Shown piece by piece: positions 1 through 6,876 of a stretch of DNA of 17,474 nucleotides. Source of the DNA: Vulcanimicrobiota bacterium (GTDB lineage Bacteria > Vulcanimicrobiota > Xenobia > Xenobiales > JADMJV01); NCBI GenBank assembly GCA_023447635.1, contig JAEXNA010000253.1, positions 1-17,474 of the forward strand. The letters are read 5' to 3'. Position numbers and translations under genes: made by a program. Below the pieces are notes generated by a model. The model saw only the letters and a list, made by a program, of their open reading frames with translations. It did no database searches and was not told the DNA's origin. Position 1 is the first letter of the stretch, and every line of letters starts with the position of its first letter.

Positions 1-1128
1 CTGCGCAGCTTCGGCGGCCCCCAGGCCGCCGAAGCGACGCAGCGCCGTCGACGCGTCGGCCAGTTTCCAGCGGGTGACAGCAAGCGCGGTCAGGCTGCTG
101 CTGATCAGGATCGGGGTGTAGTGGGGGTAAAGCTCTAAAGAGAACAGCCTCTGACAGGTCCACAGGGAGAGCAACTGCAGGCCGCCCCAGGCGACCGCGA
201 TGCCCGCCACCGGCAGTTGGCGAAAGACCAGAAGTTGGATGCCGCAGAGGGCCAACAGCCAGGCGGCAAGGACAGCCCCGCGAGGTTGGGCCAGGTGCCA
301 GTCGAGCAGCAGGGTTTCCAGGACGCAGGCGTCCACGATATAGTCCGCCACTTCTCCCAGCGGCGTCTGAATACGGGCGCTGGCCTGTTTGAACCCTGTC
401 CCCAGGAGCACGATCTTGTCTCGATACAGGCGAGCAAAAGCGCCTTCGTTTTTCACATAGTCGCTGACCGCCGTCGGCCTCATCCGGTCTATGTCGGCTC
501 GGCTATCGTCGTCGTCCATCTGCTTGCCGCTAAGCGCTTCAGAGGCGCGGCGGAAGCGGACGGGGATGGCATAGTCGGCGTCGGTGACGATCTCTCTGGT
601 CCCCACTCGGATGGCCGAAGGCTGGAAGGCGATCTCCTCGGCCGGGACGTTCTGCGATCGCGCATAAACCAGCAAGGGCAGTGAGGGGGTCCACTGGCCG
701 TCTTGCTGTGCCGCCAGCGCCACTCGGCGGCAGGTTCCGTCCCCGTCGAAGACCATGGGAAGCGAACGGGCCACGGGAGAAGGCGCCTCCACGAAGAGAC
801 CTCGGCTGGGGTCGGGTTGAACCTCGAGTTCCGACTGGGCGGCGGGATGGATGACCAGGGCCATCGCCCCGTTGCCGACGATGCTGTTGGCGAGCTGTCC
901 GCTACGCTCTATAGTCCATTCGCCGACCCGGCTCGAAGTCGTCTCGCTATAGGACAACAGCTTCAAGGCCGGGTGACGACGTTCGCTGTCGTAGCCATAG
1001 TCGTGAGCGTTACGCAGGCACCAGTCGTACACCATCCGCTCCAGCGGTTGGAACAGCGGGAGCAGCAAAAGGGAAAGAAAAAAGATCGACGCTAGAACCG
1101 CGAGAGTGCTGAGCGTCGACCTTTTCAT
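1..1128 (-). CDS. CHASE2-domain membrane sensor protein (partial, C-terminus beyond the window)
   Basis: An uninterrupted frame of 376 codons runs from ATG at 1128 to the left edge with no stop, so the C-terminal effector is missing. An N-terminal hydrophobic segment (about residues 8-26) is followed by a roughly 250-residue extracytoplasmic region. That region ends in a CHASE2-type core: KIVLLGTG at 238-245, then TPLGE at 255-259 and a DACVLETLL stretch at 266-274. Three membrane segments follow (about 284-302, 306-323, 334-351), which is the usual CHASE2 architecture. In this family the segment after the membrane helices is usually an adenylate/guanylate cyclase, kinase or other signalling output; here only RFGGLGAAEAAQ is visible, so the output is unknown. 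The start lies 24 nt after the fecR-like stop, with no clear Shine-Dalgarno, so the pair is probably co-transcribed. CHASE2 assignment is fairly confident; the output is not assignable. Confidence 0.85.
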   Translation of the reverse strand, partial: MKRSTLSTLAVLASIFFLSLLLLPLFQPLERMVYDWCLRNAHDYGYDSERRHPALKLLSYSETTSSRVGEWTIERSGQLANSIVGNGAMALVIHPAAQSELEVQPDPSRGLFVEAPSPVARSLPMVFDGDGTCRRVALAAQQDGQWTPSLPLLVYARSQNVPAEEIAFQPSAIRVGTREIVTDADYAIPVRFRRASEALSGKQMDDDDSRADIDRMRPTAVSDYVKNEGAFARLYRDKIVLLGTGFKQASARIQTPLGEVADYIVDACVLETLLLDWHLAQPRGAVLAAWLLALCGIQLLVFRQLPVAGIAVAWGGLQLLSLWTCQRLFSLELYPHYTPILISSSLTALAVTRWKLADASTALRRFGGLGAAEAAQ

Positions 1129-1152
1129 GGAAACGAATCGGATTCCGGTGAA

Positions 1153-2076
1153 CTAGAAGCGAGGGAAACGGACCGGGCTCTGGTTGATAACACTGTTGAT
1201 CGAGCCAAATCCAGGGATCGAGGGCAACACGTTGTTGACGTAGTTGGTGTAAGCGGTAGCGTCGTAGACGTAGCTTCCCACCAGATTACGGAGCGCCGGG
1301 GGCAATCCGAAAGCATCCAGGGTCTTTTCGCGCAGGTTATTGATGCTGCCGTTGATCACGTCCTGAGGAAGAGCGGCCCAGTTCTTGTTCAGGATCCCCT
1401 GCACGCTGTCCAGGTCGGAGACGTTGATCACGCCGGCGAACACGTCGCTGACGGTTTTGTCGACTTCGCTCGGTTCGCCCTTGACGGTGTAGGTCTCGCC
1501 GTCTTTGTCGAACTGGGTCAGCTTCTGGCCCGGCTCCATCTCGTAGGACTTGCCGCCCTCTTTGTCTTCCTGGTAGTCGACCTTGCCTTCCAGCAGGATG
1601 ACCTGGGTTTGACCGTCCTGACTCTCGTCAACGGTGAACTCGGTGCCTTTGATCCCCATCACGCCGCCGCGGGTCTGGATGGTGACAGGCGCTTTCTGTT
1701 TTTCGAACTTAGCCCAGATGCCGCCGGATTTGACCTGAATTTTGCGAACGTTGCCGTTTTCGACCACGCCGGCGTCGTCTTCGCTGAGCAAGACGATCTC
1801 GCTACCTTTTTTGACGCCGACGCGGGCACCCACGAACAGATCGAGGGCGGCGCTGGTGTTGGCGTCGGTTTTGAAGTGGTCTTTCACGAAGCCGGGCGAT
1901 TCGACCGCAGCTTTGTCCCACTTCCCTTTGCCTTCACGCTGAGCTTGCAGGCTTTTGCCTTCCACGCTGACGACTTTGCCGACAACGGCGTCCTTGGTCG
2001 GCTTGGCGGCCACGGGTCCCAGCAGCAGGCTGGTGGCGAGCAGCAGGCTCGCGCTGATTTTTCCAAATTTGTTCAT
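1153..2076 (-). CDS. FecR-domain secreted protein
   Basis: A 307-residue protein with a signal peptide (KFGK n-region, hydrophobic core about 9-22, likely cleavage near VAA-K25). The FecR core is at about 110-170: GGIWAKF at 118-124, then GGVMGIKGTEFTVD at 137-150 and VILLEGKVDY at 159-168, matching the conserved RGTEF...VLEG pattern. The C-terminal 110 residues are unassigned and rich in Asn and hydrophobics. A strong Shine-Dalgarno (AGGAGGAGA on the minus strand, 2083-2091) fixes the start. This is not a classic FecR sigma regulator, because it has a cleavable signal and no sigma factor beside it. Stand-alone secreted FecR proteins next to CHASE2 proteins are a recurring pairing, and here the CHASE2 gene follows after 24 nt. 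I infer that the FecR protein is a periplasmic or surface partner of that sensor; the ligand is unknown. Confidence 0.88.
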   Translation of the reverse strand: MNKFGKISASLLLATSLLLGPVAAKPTKDAVVGKVVSVEGKSLQAQREGKGKWDKAAVESPGFVKDHFKTDANTSAALDLFVGARVGVKKGSEIVLLSEDDAGVVENGNVRKIQVKSGGIWAKFEKQKAPVTIQTRGGVMGIKGTEFTVDESQDGQTQVILLEGKVDYQEDKEGGKSYEMEPGQKLTQFDKDGETYTVKGEPSEVDKTVSDVFAGVINVSDLDSVQGILNKNWAALPQDVINGSINNLREKTLDAFGLPPALRNLVGSYVYDATAYTNYVNNVLPSIPGFGSINSVINQSPVRFPRF

Positions 2077-2196
2077 GTTATCTCTCCTCCTGGTGGGCGG
2101 TGTTCGTCGCGAGGCCAGGCTTGGAATTCCCTATCCTCTACGGGGTGGGACGGAAATTTTCTGGCAGCCTTGAACGAATCCTGCCCCTCCGCAGCT

Positions 2197-4419
2197 TCAG
2201 TGCGTGGGAAGCGGAAGCTTATCGTACGGCAGTTCCGAGCGCAACGGCTGGGCATCCAGGATAGGGGCAAATTTCTTGTAGGTGTCCTTGAGCTTTTTCG
2301 TATAGTACTTCACGTTGATATCTGACGCCGCCGGGTCGAAGTCTTCTACCCGTCGAGCGTGGTCGTAGACGGTGACGGTCGCCTTCTCGCCCGTGACATA
2401 ATAGCTGATATGGTCGCCGGCCAGGTATTTGCGCTCCGAGGCAAGGGCGATCTCATAAACGGCGGCCCGGTTCCGGGCTCCCCCCGAAATCTTCTTGGCG
2501 TAGTTGGCCGGGCTGTCGATCAGCGACTCGGTCTTGGCCACCTCGGCCACGCTTAGCGCGCCGCTCTTCAGCCGCTCTTCGTAGTCGGTGAAGACCCGCT
2601 CGCCCTGTCCTGTCCCGTGGGCTAGCGTCTCCCGGATCAGGTCGGCGATGAAGGAGCGTAAGAACGGCTCCATGGCTCTGGAGCGCAAACCCGAACCCCG
2701 CAGCAGAAGATGGCCGTCGTCTTCGAGCAGGGCGTAGTTCTTCATCTTGTGGCAATACATGCCGCGATAGCGACCGTCGAACTCGACATGCACCCCGGTA
2801 GGGAACTGAGCGTCGAGTTCGTCGATCCATCCCGGGTCGGCGAACTCGGCCGACGGCACGAAGTAGATGCCGTCCGTGTCCACCTCCAGGATGCGGGCGC
2901 CTTTCCCCCTCAACCATTCCATCATGGTTTGCAGAAGCTCTCGGCCCAGTCGGGTCACCTCGGCCGCGCGCTCGTAGTCACCAAAGTGTCCCTGGCCGAA
3001 GCCCAGGTAGCCGTAGAAAGAGTTGATCAGGATCTTGAACGTGGTCTGTAGCCCGCCGAAGAAACGTCGTTCCAGCTCGTTGTCAGCGCTCTTCTGCTTC
3101 TCTTTAGCCAGCAGACGGAACTGGCGAAGGTCGCCCAGCATCCCCTTAAAAATCTGCAGGTCGTCGCCCCTGGGAGACAGGTCGTGGGCCAGAATTAGGG
3201 ACGGGTAGAGCGAGGCTACGTCGCAATGATAGACACCGTAAGCGCAGCCCTCGTGGTCCTGAGCGGTCAGCCCGCCGGCAAACGGCACGACCTCGGGTTT
3301 CTCGGGGATCGAATGGCCGCGCCGATAGTATTCGCGCAGGAACAGGTAGTTGATGCGGGTGGCGTTACCCCTCCACATCACGCTCTCATAGGTCAGGGGA
3401 AAGATCTGGGCCTGCAGAAAGTAAGGGTAGGCCAGATTCCGATAAAGAGTGGCCAGGGCCGACAGGTCCTTTTCGGCTCGCTGCTCGAGGCTGTCGCCCG
3501 GCCCGCCGTGGGGCAGGTCGAAGTGTTCGGCCACGTCTTCGAACTCGAAGCCGCTCATCTCGCGCCCCGACACGTCGTGTAGCACGGACAGGATCCAGAG
3601 GTCGCAAAGCTCGCGTCCCGGGGCTGAAAAACGCTGATAGTCCAGCTGCTTTTCCGCCACCTGCATGCGGGCTCTGCGGTTCGACAGGCGCTCGCCGTCG
3701 CGCCCCCAGTCGAGCTTGACCTCGAGCGCCTTGCAGCGCTGATTCACCGCTTCCAAGTCGCTCTTGAACAGACCGTGTCCGCAGACGATGTCGGGGTCCA
3801 GTTTTTTGATGTTGCCGGTCAGCCGCCACAGCAGCTGCGCTTCGTCCTCGCCCTCTAACAGATGAAGTTCGCCTTCCACGCCGACCTGCAAGGCCACGGC
3901 GTGGATCGCCTGAGGCTCGTCGCCCGGATCGGACAGGACCTGGCCGCGAGTGTAGACCTTCAAGAACAGGGTGATGGGGTCTTCGATGACCATCCCGTTG
4001 AAGAACGTGCGGCCGCTCGCCATCAGATAGCCCGTGGCGGCGTCGACCAGGAACAGCTGGGGCGACTCGGGATGGCTGGCGTAGAGGCCGGAGACCTTGG
4101 CGATGTGGTCGGAGACCGCTTTGAGCTCCTTCCAGGACGCCGTACTGACCAGGTAGCGATAGAAGTTTTCGCCGGCAAGTTCGATGATGTCAGCGCCCAT
4201 GGCGGCCGCTTCGCTGTCGGGCAGGAGCGCCCGGTCGGACAGCCACAGGAAGGGGCGAAACTCGACCGGCTCTCGATGCAGACCGTCGGCGTCGCGACGA
4301 TAGGACAGCAAGGAGCCGTCTCGGTCGGCCGAGAGCCCAACCAGACCGGATTTCCGATCGGATCCGAAAAGAGAGGGGTTGCCTTCGATGGCAAGAGTTT
4401 CGTCGAGTGGTGCGCGCAT
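2197..4419 (-). CDS. Family B DNA polymerase with degenerate exonuclease domain
   Basis: 740 residues from ATG at 4419. The frame stays open to 4620, but that extension would overlap the divergent DUF971 gene. The palm motifs are intact: motif A CDVASLYPS (D400), motif B KILINSFYG (K462-G470), motif C VDTDG (D514, D516), and the thumb-side KMKNY at 558-562. The N-terminal exonuclease fold is recognisable but its sites are altered. Exo I, normally DIE, reads KVY at 154-156. Exo II reads GHGLFKSDL (214-222): the Asp is kept but the conserved Asn and Phe are lost. The Exo III region has D318 (EKDLSALATLY) without the usual Tyr. Pol B enzymes of this size include the SOS-induced DNA polymerase II and archaeal replicases. 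I infer a DNA-synthesising enzyme without proofreading, perhaps for repair or translesion synthesis. It ends 120 bp before the FecR gene. Confidence 0.92.
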   Translation of the reverse strand: MRAPLDETLAIEGNPSLFGSDRKSGLVGLSADRDGSLLSYRRDADGLHREPVEFRPFLWLSDRALLPDSEAAAMGADIIELAGENFYRYLVSTASWKELKAVSDHIAKVSGLYASHPESPQLFLVDAATGYLMASGRTFFNGMVIEDPITLFLKVYTRGQVLSDPGDEPQAIHAVALQVGVEGELHLLEGEDEAQLLWRLTGNIKKLDPDIVCGHGLFKSDLEAVNQRCKALEVKLDWGRDGERLSNRRARMQVAEKQLDYQRFSAPGRELCDLWILSVLHDVSGREMSGFEFEDVAEHFDLPHGGPGDSLEQRAEKDLSALATLYRNLAYPYFLQAQIFPLTYESVMWRGNATRINYLFLREYYRRGHSIPEKPEVVPFAGGLTAQDHEGCAYGVYHCDVASLYPSLILAHDLSPRGDDLQIFKGMLGDLRQFRLLAKEKQKSADNELERRFFGGLQTTFKILINSFYGYLGFGQGHFGDYERAAEVTRLGRELLQTMMEWLRGKGARILEVDTDGIYFVPSAEFADPGWIDELDAQFPTGVHVEFDGRYRGMYCHKMKNYALLEDDGHLLLRGSGLRSRAMEPFLRSFIADLIRETLAHGTGQGERVFTDYEERLKSGALSVAEVAKTESLIDSPANYAKKISGGARNRAAVYEIALASERKYLAGDHISYYVTGEKATVTVYDHARRVEDFDPAASDINVKYYTKKLKDTYKKFAPILDAQPLRSELPYDKLPLPTH

Positions 4420-4444
4420 GCTGAGGCCCTTCGTATCGCGACAA

Positions 4445-4493
4445 GGGGGTCCTTTGGGGGAGGCTTCTCTCCGGGGGGAGGGGAAACAGGGGG
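4445..4493 (+). other. G-tract cluster, potential G-quadruplex, in the divergent polB/DUF971 gap
   Basis: Five G-runs of four to six lie on the plus strand at 4445-4449, 4456-4460, 4473-4478, 4480-4483 and 4489-4493. The 78-bp gap (4420-4497) separates the polB-family start from the DUF971 start. The last G-run also serves as the DUF971 Shine-Dalgarno (AGGGGGA, 4488-4494). One loop (4461-4472) is 12 nt, longer than the usual 1-7 nt rule, so the fold is possible but not assured. The gap must carry both divergent promoters; no clear -35/-10 pair is visible on either strand. Confidence 0.45.
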
Positions 4494-4497
4494 AGAT

Positions 4498-4830
4498 ATG
4501 GTGCGACCACGCGACCTCAAACTTGACGACCAACCTGGAATCCTGAGCATCAGCTGGAGCGACGGCTCGCTCACTCGCCACTCGATGGCCCAGCTTCGCC
4601 GCGACTGCCCCTGCGCTCACTGCCGTAAAGAGAGGGAGAAGCTTAGCGCTCCCGGGCCGGTGCTGCGCGTCATCCAGTCGGGAGGGCCGGCGGTGCAGGA
4701 AGCCCGCGTGCTAGAGTTCTCGACGGTGGGGCGTTACGCCCTGTCCTTCGTCTTCAATGACGGCCACAGCACCGGAATTTACACCTACGATTTCTTACTC
4801 TCGACCGGACAGAAGGTCGAGCCCTCCTAG
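4498..4830 (+). CDS. DUF971 (gamma-butyrobetaine hydroxylase-like N-terminal domain) protein
   Basis: A 110-residue single-domain protein. The family pattern is clear: an N-terminal L.I.WSDG.... segment (16-24), the LRRDCPCAHCR cysteine motif at 33-43 with C37, C39 and C42, and the C-terminal V.F.DGHSTGIYTYDFL block at 85-100. In long eukaryotic proteins this fold is the N-terminal zinc-binding domain of gamma-butyrobetaine hydroxylase. Small bacterial DUF971 proteins often lie near iron-sulfur carrier Mrp/ApbC genes, but their function is not established. AGGGGGA at 4488-4494 supports the ATG at 4498. The next gene starts 2 nt after this stop, so the two are probably translationally coupled. 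It is divergent from the polymerase. Confidence 0.88.
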   Translation: MVRPRDLKLDDQPGILSISWSDGSLTRHSMAQLRRDCPCAHCRKEREKLSAPGPVLRVIQSGGPAVQEARVLEFSTVGRYALSFVFNDGHSTGIYTYDFLLSTGQKVEPS

Positions 4831-4832
4831 GG

Positions 4833-5837
4833 ATGGCGACCGACTCGTTGCTGGCGGCCCTGCAAGGGAACTACGGCGGGGGCGAGCCCGCGGTCGACGA
4901 TATCAATACGGTACGCGGCTTGCTCGCGTTCTGCAAGCGCTGGCTGGGCGGCCAGGTGCACCCTGATGAGCTGAACAACCCTTGCCTCGCTATGGCAGGT
5001 CGGCTTAAGGCGGGCGCTCAAGAGATGGAGAACGACCTGGCCGGGAACCCCACTATGGCGCGGGAGATGCGGGACCCGATCACTCGAACGATGGAGGCGT
5101 ACCGCGCCATCGCCGAGGTGCTCGAAGAGTTACCAGAGCTAGCTCGAGACGGGAACTTCGCCGACTTCGAGGACGACCTGGACCTGTTCGAAGAAGAGCG
5201 CCAGGCGGTCCTCGACGCTCAGGAGCAGATCCAGTACCAGCTTAGCGGGAAGACGCCCCTGTGCCCTCGCTGCGGCTCCTCGGGCGAGGAGGGGGACTGC
5301 CCGAAATGCGCCCTGACCCGGCTCTACCCGGACCCGCAGGCTATGAGGGCCCGCCATCAGCAGGCTCGGCTCCCGGGGATCTACGGAAAGGTGTTCCGTT
5401 CGTATCAGAGAGTGATTTCGGGCGAAAGGTCGCTGCACGTGCTGTGGGATGCCCTGGCGCCGCTCGAAGACCATCTCGAGACGCTGGTACACACCCGGAA
5501 GCAGTTAGGTAAACGGATTTCGAGCAAAAAACTCAGCGGGCAGCGCTTCGCCGACGCGCGAGCGGCCGAGATGATCCTGACCGCTGGGGAAGGCGACGTC
5601 ACGGTCGCGTTGCGCGGGGTCGAAAGGATGCGCAGCGCCGAGCAAAGCTTGCGCATGAGCGACCTGTCACGGGGCTGGGAAGATGTCTTTCATGCCGGCC
5701 AGGCTCTCGAGGTCACTGCGACCAGGTTCCGCCGTCGCTTTGGCGGCGAGGAAGAAGAAGCCGGCTCCGCCACCTCGTCCGCGGGAGCTTCGCCCGCGGC
5801 GCCCGGCGACGATCTGGTCTCTTTTTCCGGCGAATGA
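4833..5837 (+). CDS. Hypothetical protein with internal CxxC-CxxC zinc ribbon
   Basis: 334 residues, no signal peptide or membrane segment, family not recognised. The first 140 residues look helical, with a strongly acidic stretch (about 110-125). A compact zinc ribbon follows: CPRC at 144-147 and CPKC at 156-159, with a short GSSGEEGD loop. A second, basic, helical region (about 168-300) ends in an acidic EEEE patch and a Ser/Ala/Pro-rich tail. Helical flanks around a ribbon would suit a nucleic-acid or protein-binding adaptor, but that is inference only. The start is 2 nt downstream of the DUF971 stop with no independent Shine-Dalgarno, so it is likely translated by coupling. The pair probably works together. 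Confidence 0.75.
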   Translation: MATDSLLAALQGNYGGGEPAVDDINTVRGLLAFCKRWLGGQVHPDELNNPCLAMAGRLKAGAQEMENDLAGNPTMAREMRDPITRTMEAYRAIAEVLEELPELARDGNFADFEDDLDLFEEERQAVLDAQEQIQYQLSGKTPLCPRCGSSGEEGDCPKCALTRLYPDPQAMRARHQQARLPGIYGKVFRSYQRVISGERSLHVLWDALAPLEDHLETLVHTRKQLGKRISSKKLSGQRFADARAAEMILTAGEGDVTVALRGVERMRSAEQSLRMSDLSRGWEDVFHAGQALEVTATRFRRRFGGEEEEAGSATSSAGASPAAPGDDLVSFSGE

Positions 5838-5856
5838 TCGCTCCGGTCACGCGATC
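5836..5856 (+). other. Short inverted repeat after the zinc-ribbon gene
   Basis: GATCGC (5836-5841) and GCGATC (5851-5856) form a 6-bp stem with a 9-nt loop that overlaps the stop codon. There is no T-run after it, so an intrinsic terminator is not supported. The rest of the gap to 5894 shows nothing else clear. Confidence 0.3.
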
Positions 5857-5894
5857 GGGGTCGTGTTGATAAATCTGTAACACAATCGCTACAA

Positions 5895-5938
5895 GTCGGT
5901 CACATTCCGGTCGCATTTTGGTCGGAAATCGGTCGTTA
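5895..5938 (+). promoter_or_regulatory. Four 11-bp direct repeats (GGTC core), likely operator of the C39-like gene
   Basis: GGTC occurs at 5898, 5909, 5920 and 5931, exactly 11 bp apart, so the units sit on nearly one face of the helix. The units read GTCGGTCACAT, TCCGGTCGCAT, TTTGGTCGGAA and ATCGGTCGTTA. The array ends 39 bp before the ATG at 5978. Tandem sites with 11-bp spacing are typical of OmpR/PhoB-family response regulators; this family link is inference from the spacing, since no regulator gene is nearby. A weak promoter can be drawn with TTGGTC (5918-5923) as -35 and CATAAA (5940-5945) as -10, 16-bp spacer, which would put the array over the -35 region. Confidence 0.6.
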
Positions 5939-5943
5939 CCATA

Positions 5944-5963
5944 AAGGGAGAAATATATCCCTT
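5944..5963 (+). other. Small hairpin just before the C39-like Shine-Dalgarno
   Basis: AAGGGA (5944-5949) can pair with TCCCTT (5958-5963) across an 8-nt A/T-rich loop. It directly abuts the ribosome binding site AGAGGT (5964-5969). It could affect translation, or the sequence could simply contain the -10 element. Weak evidence. Confidence 0.25.
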
Positions 5964-5977
5964 AGAGGTCAACGACT

Positions 5978-6790
5978 ATGAACATCTCACTCAATTTTTC
6001 TTCTGCTCCCTGTTACGGCTGCGGTTCCTCGAGGAGCACCGGCTCCGGCCTGATGGGCTTGCCCCCCATGCCGCGAGCCGGACTGATGTCGCCCCTAGGA
6101 AGCGACTTCGAAACTTTTCTTCGCTGTTGCGACTACGCTGTTCGTCGATTCCCCGGCTTTGGCATGAACCCCGACCAGGCGGGTATTTCAGGATGGCAGC
6201 CCAACGGCTGGTCCTGCGCGCTCACCGGCGCGAACTGGGACGGCGGCGGCGCCTCTCTCCCTCCCACCGTCCCGGCTTCCCCTCCAACCCGACCGGCAGC
6301 AACCCAGGGCTCCTCTACCGCGCAGGCCTCTGGGGCGAAGCGTAAGCGGGTGAACCTGAAGCCGCTGGCCCAGTCGAACTCGGTTTCTTGCGGTCAGACC
6401 TCAGTAGCCATGAGCATCAATGCGCTGACCGGCAAGAAGTTGACTGACCGGGACATCCAGAAACGCTACGGGTTCAGCCTGCTGCAGGCGCTGAACGCCG
6501 AGAGTCGGGGCTCGGGTTATTCCTGGAAAGACGGCGGAAATTTGACCAGGAACAGCTGGGGCGTCCTGGAGCAGAAGATCAACAAAAAGGGCACTCCCGT
6601 CCTGATCGGGCTCAACGGCCCGAACTTCTCGCCATCGGGGCGGGGCCACATCGTGACCCTGATCGGGATCGACGGAGACAAGGTCACCTACGCCGACCCG
6701 GCGGACGGTAAGGTCAAGACCACCACCCGGCGAACCATCGAGCAAGCGCCCCCGCATCCGGACGGAAAATTTCTCTTCTATGTGTCGTGA
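5978..6790 (+). CDS. C39-like (papain-fold) cysteine peptidase-family protein
   Basis: 270 residues. The C-terminal half matches the peptidase C39-like fold: catalytic Cys in NSVSCGQTSVAM (C138, with Q140), His in GRGHIVTLIGID (H224), and Asp in TYADPADG (D240), in the order and spacing of the family. Residues 1-125 are a low-complexity Gly/Pro/Ser/Cys-rich region (CYGCGSS at 12-18, a CC pair at 50-51, a proline-rich linker at 93-108) and a basic KRKR at 121-124. There is no ABC-transporter fusion, unlike bacteriocin-processing C39 exporters, and no recognisable signal peptide or membrane helix. AGAGGT at 5964-5969, 8 nt ahead, supports the start. It could be a stand-alone peptidase, a transglutaminase-like enzyme or an effector. 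The fold is well supported; the substrate is unknown. A small protein follows at 6872. Confidence 0.8.
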   Translation: MNISLNFSSAPCYGCGSSRSTGSGLMGLPPMPRAGLMSPLGSDFETFLRCCDYAVRRFPGFGMNPDQAGISGWQPNGWSCALTGANWDGGGASLPPTVPASPPTRPAATQGSSTAQASGAKRKRVNLKPLAQSNSVSCGQTSVAMSINALTGKKLTDRDIQKRYGFSLLQALNAESRGSGYSWKDGGNLTRNSWGVLEQKINKKGTPVLIGLNGPNFSPSGRGHIVTLIGIDGDKVTYADPADGKVKTTTRRTIEQAPPHPDGKFLFYVS

Positions 6791-6840
6791 AGAGAGGTTT
6801 CCCGGAGGATTGGAGTTGTTAACAGGGTGTTGCCGACGTG

Positions 6841-6876
6841 TTTTTTCAGAGTTTTTTAGGACGGACATCCTATGAT
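6841..6876 (+). promoter_or_regulatory. Possible promoter with phased T-tracts before the small protein gene
   Basis: Two T6 tracts start 11 bp apart (6841-6846 and 6852-6857). They are followed by TAGGA-N6-TCCTA (6857-6861 and 6868-6872) and a -10-like TATGAT at 6871-6876. No good -35 sits at the right distance. If TATGAT is the real -10, transcription would start near 6883 and translation at ATG 6911 rather than 6872. The rest of the gap from 6791 shows no terminator. Confidence 0.35.

Noticed and set aside
217..1095. Plus-strand open frames opposite the CHASE2 gene
   Set aside because: They are shadows of the minus-strand frame, with no recognisable domains; the minus frame gives a coherent CHASE2 protein.
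1609..2325. Long plus-strand frame opposite the FecR gene
   Set aside because: Antisense to a clear FecR protein with signal peptide and strong Shine-Dalgarno; composition is that of a shadow frame.
3862..4497. Long plus-strand frame before the DUF971 gene
   Set aside because: It runs antisense through the polymerase coding region; only the part from ATG 4498 matches a family and has a Shine-Dalgarno.
4420..4620. N-terminal extension of the polymerase frame upstream of 4419
   Set aside because: It would overlap the DUF971 gene and its Shine-Dalgarno on the other strand and is unlike Pol B sequence; ATG 4419 leaves a normal-length protein.
5836..5856. GATCGC/GCGATC inverted repeat as an intrinsic terminator
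   Set aside because: Short stem and no T-run after it.
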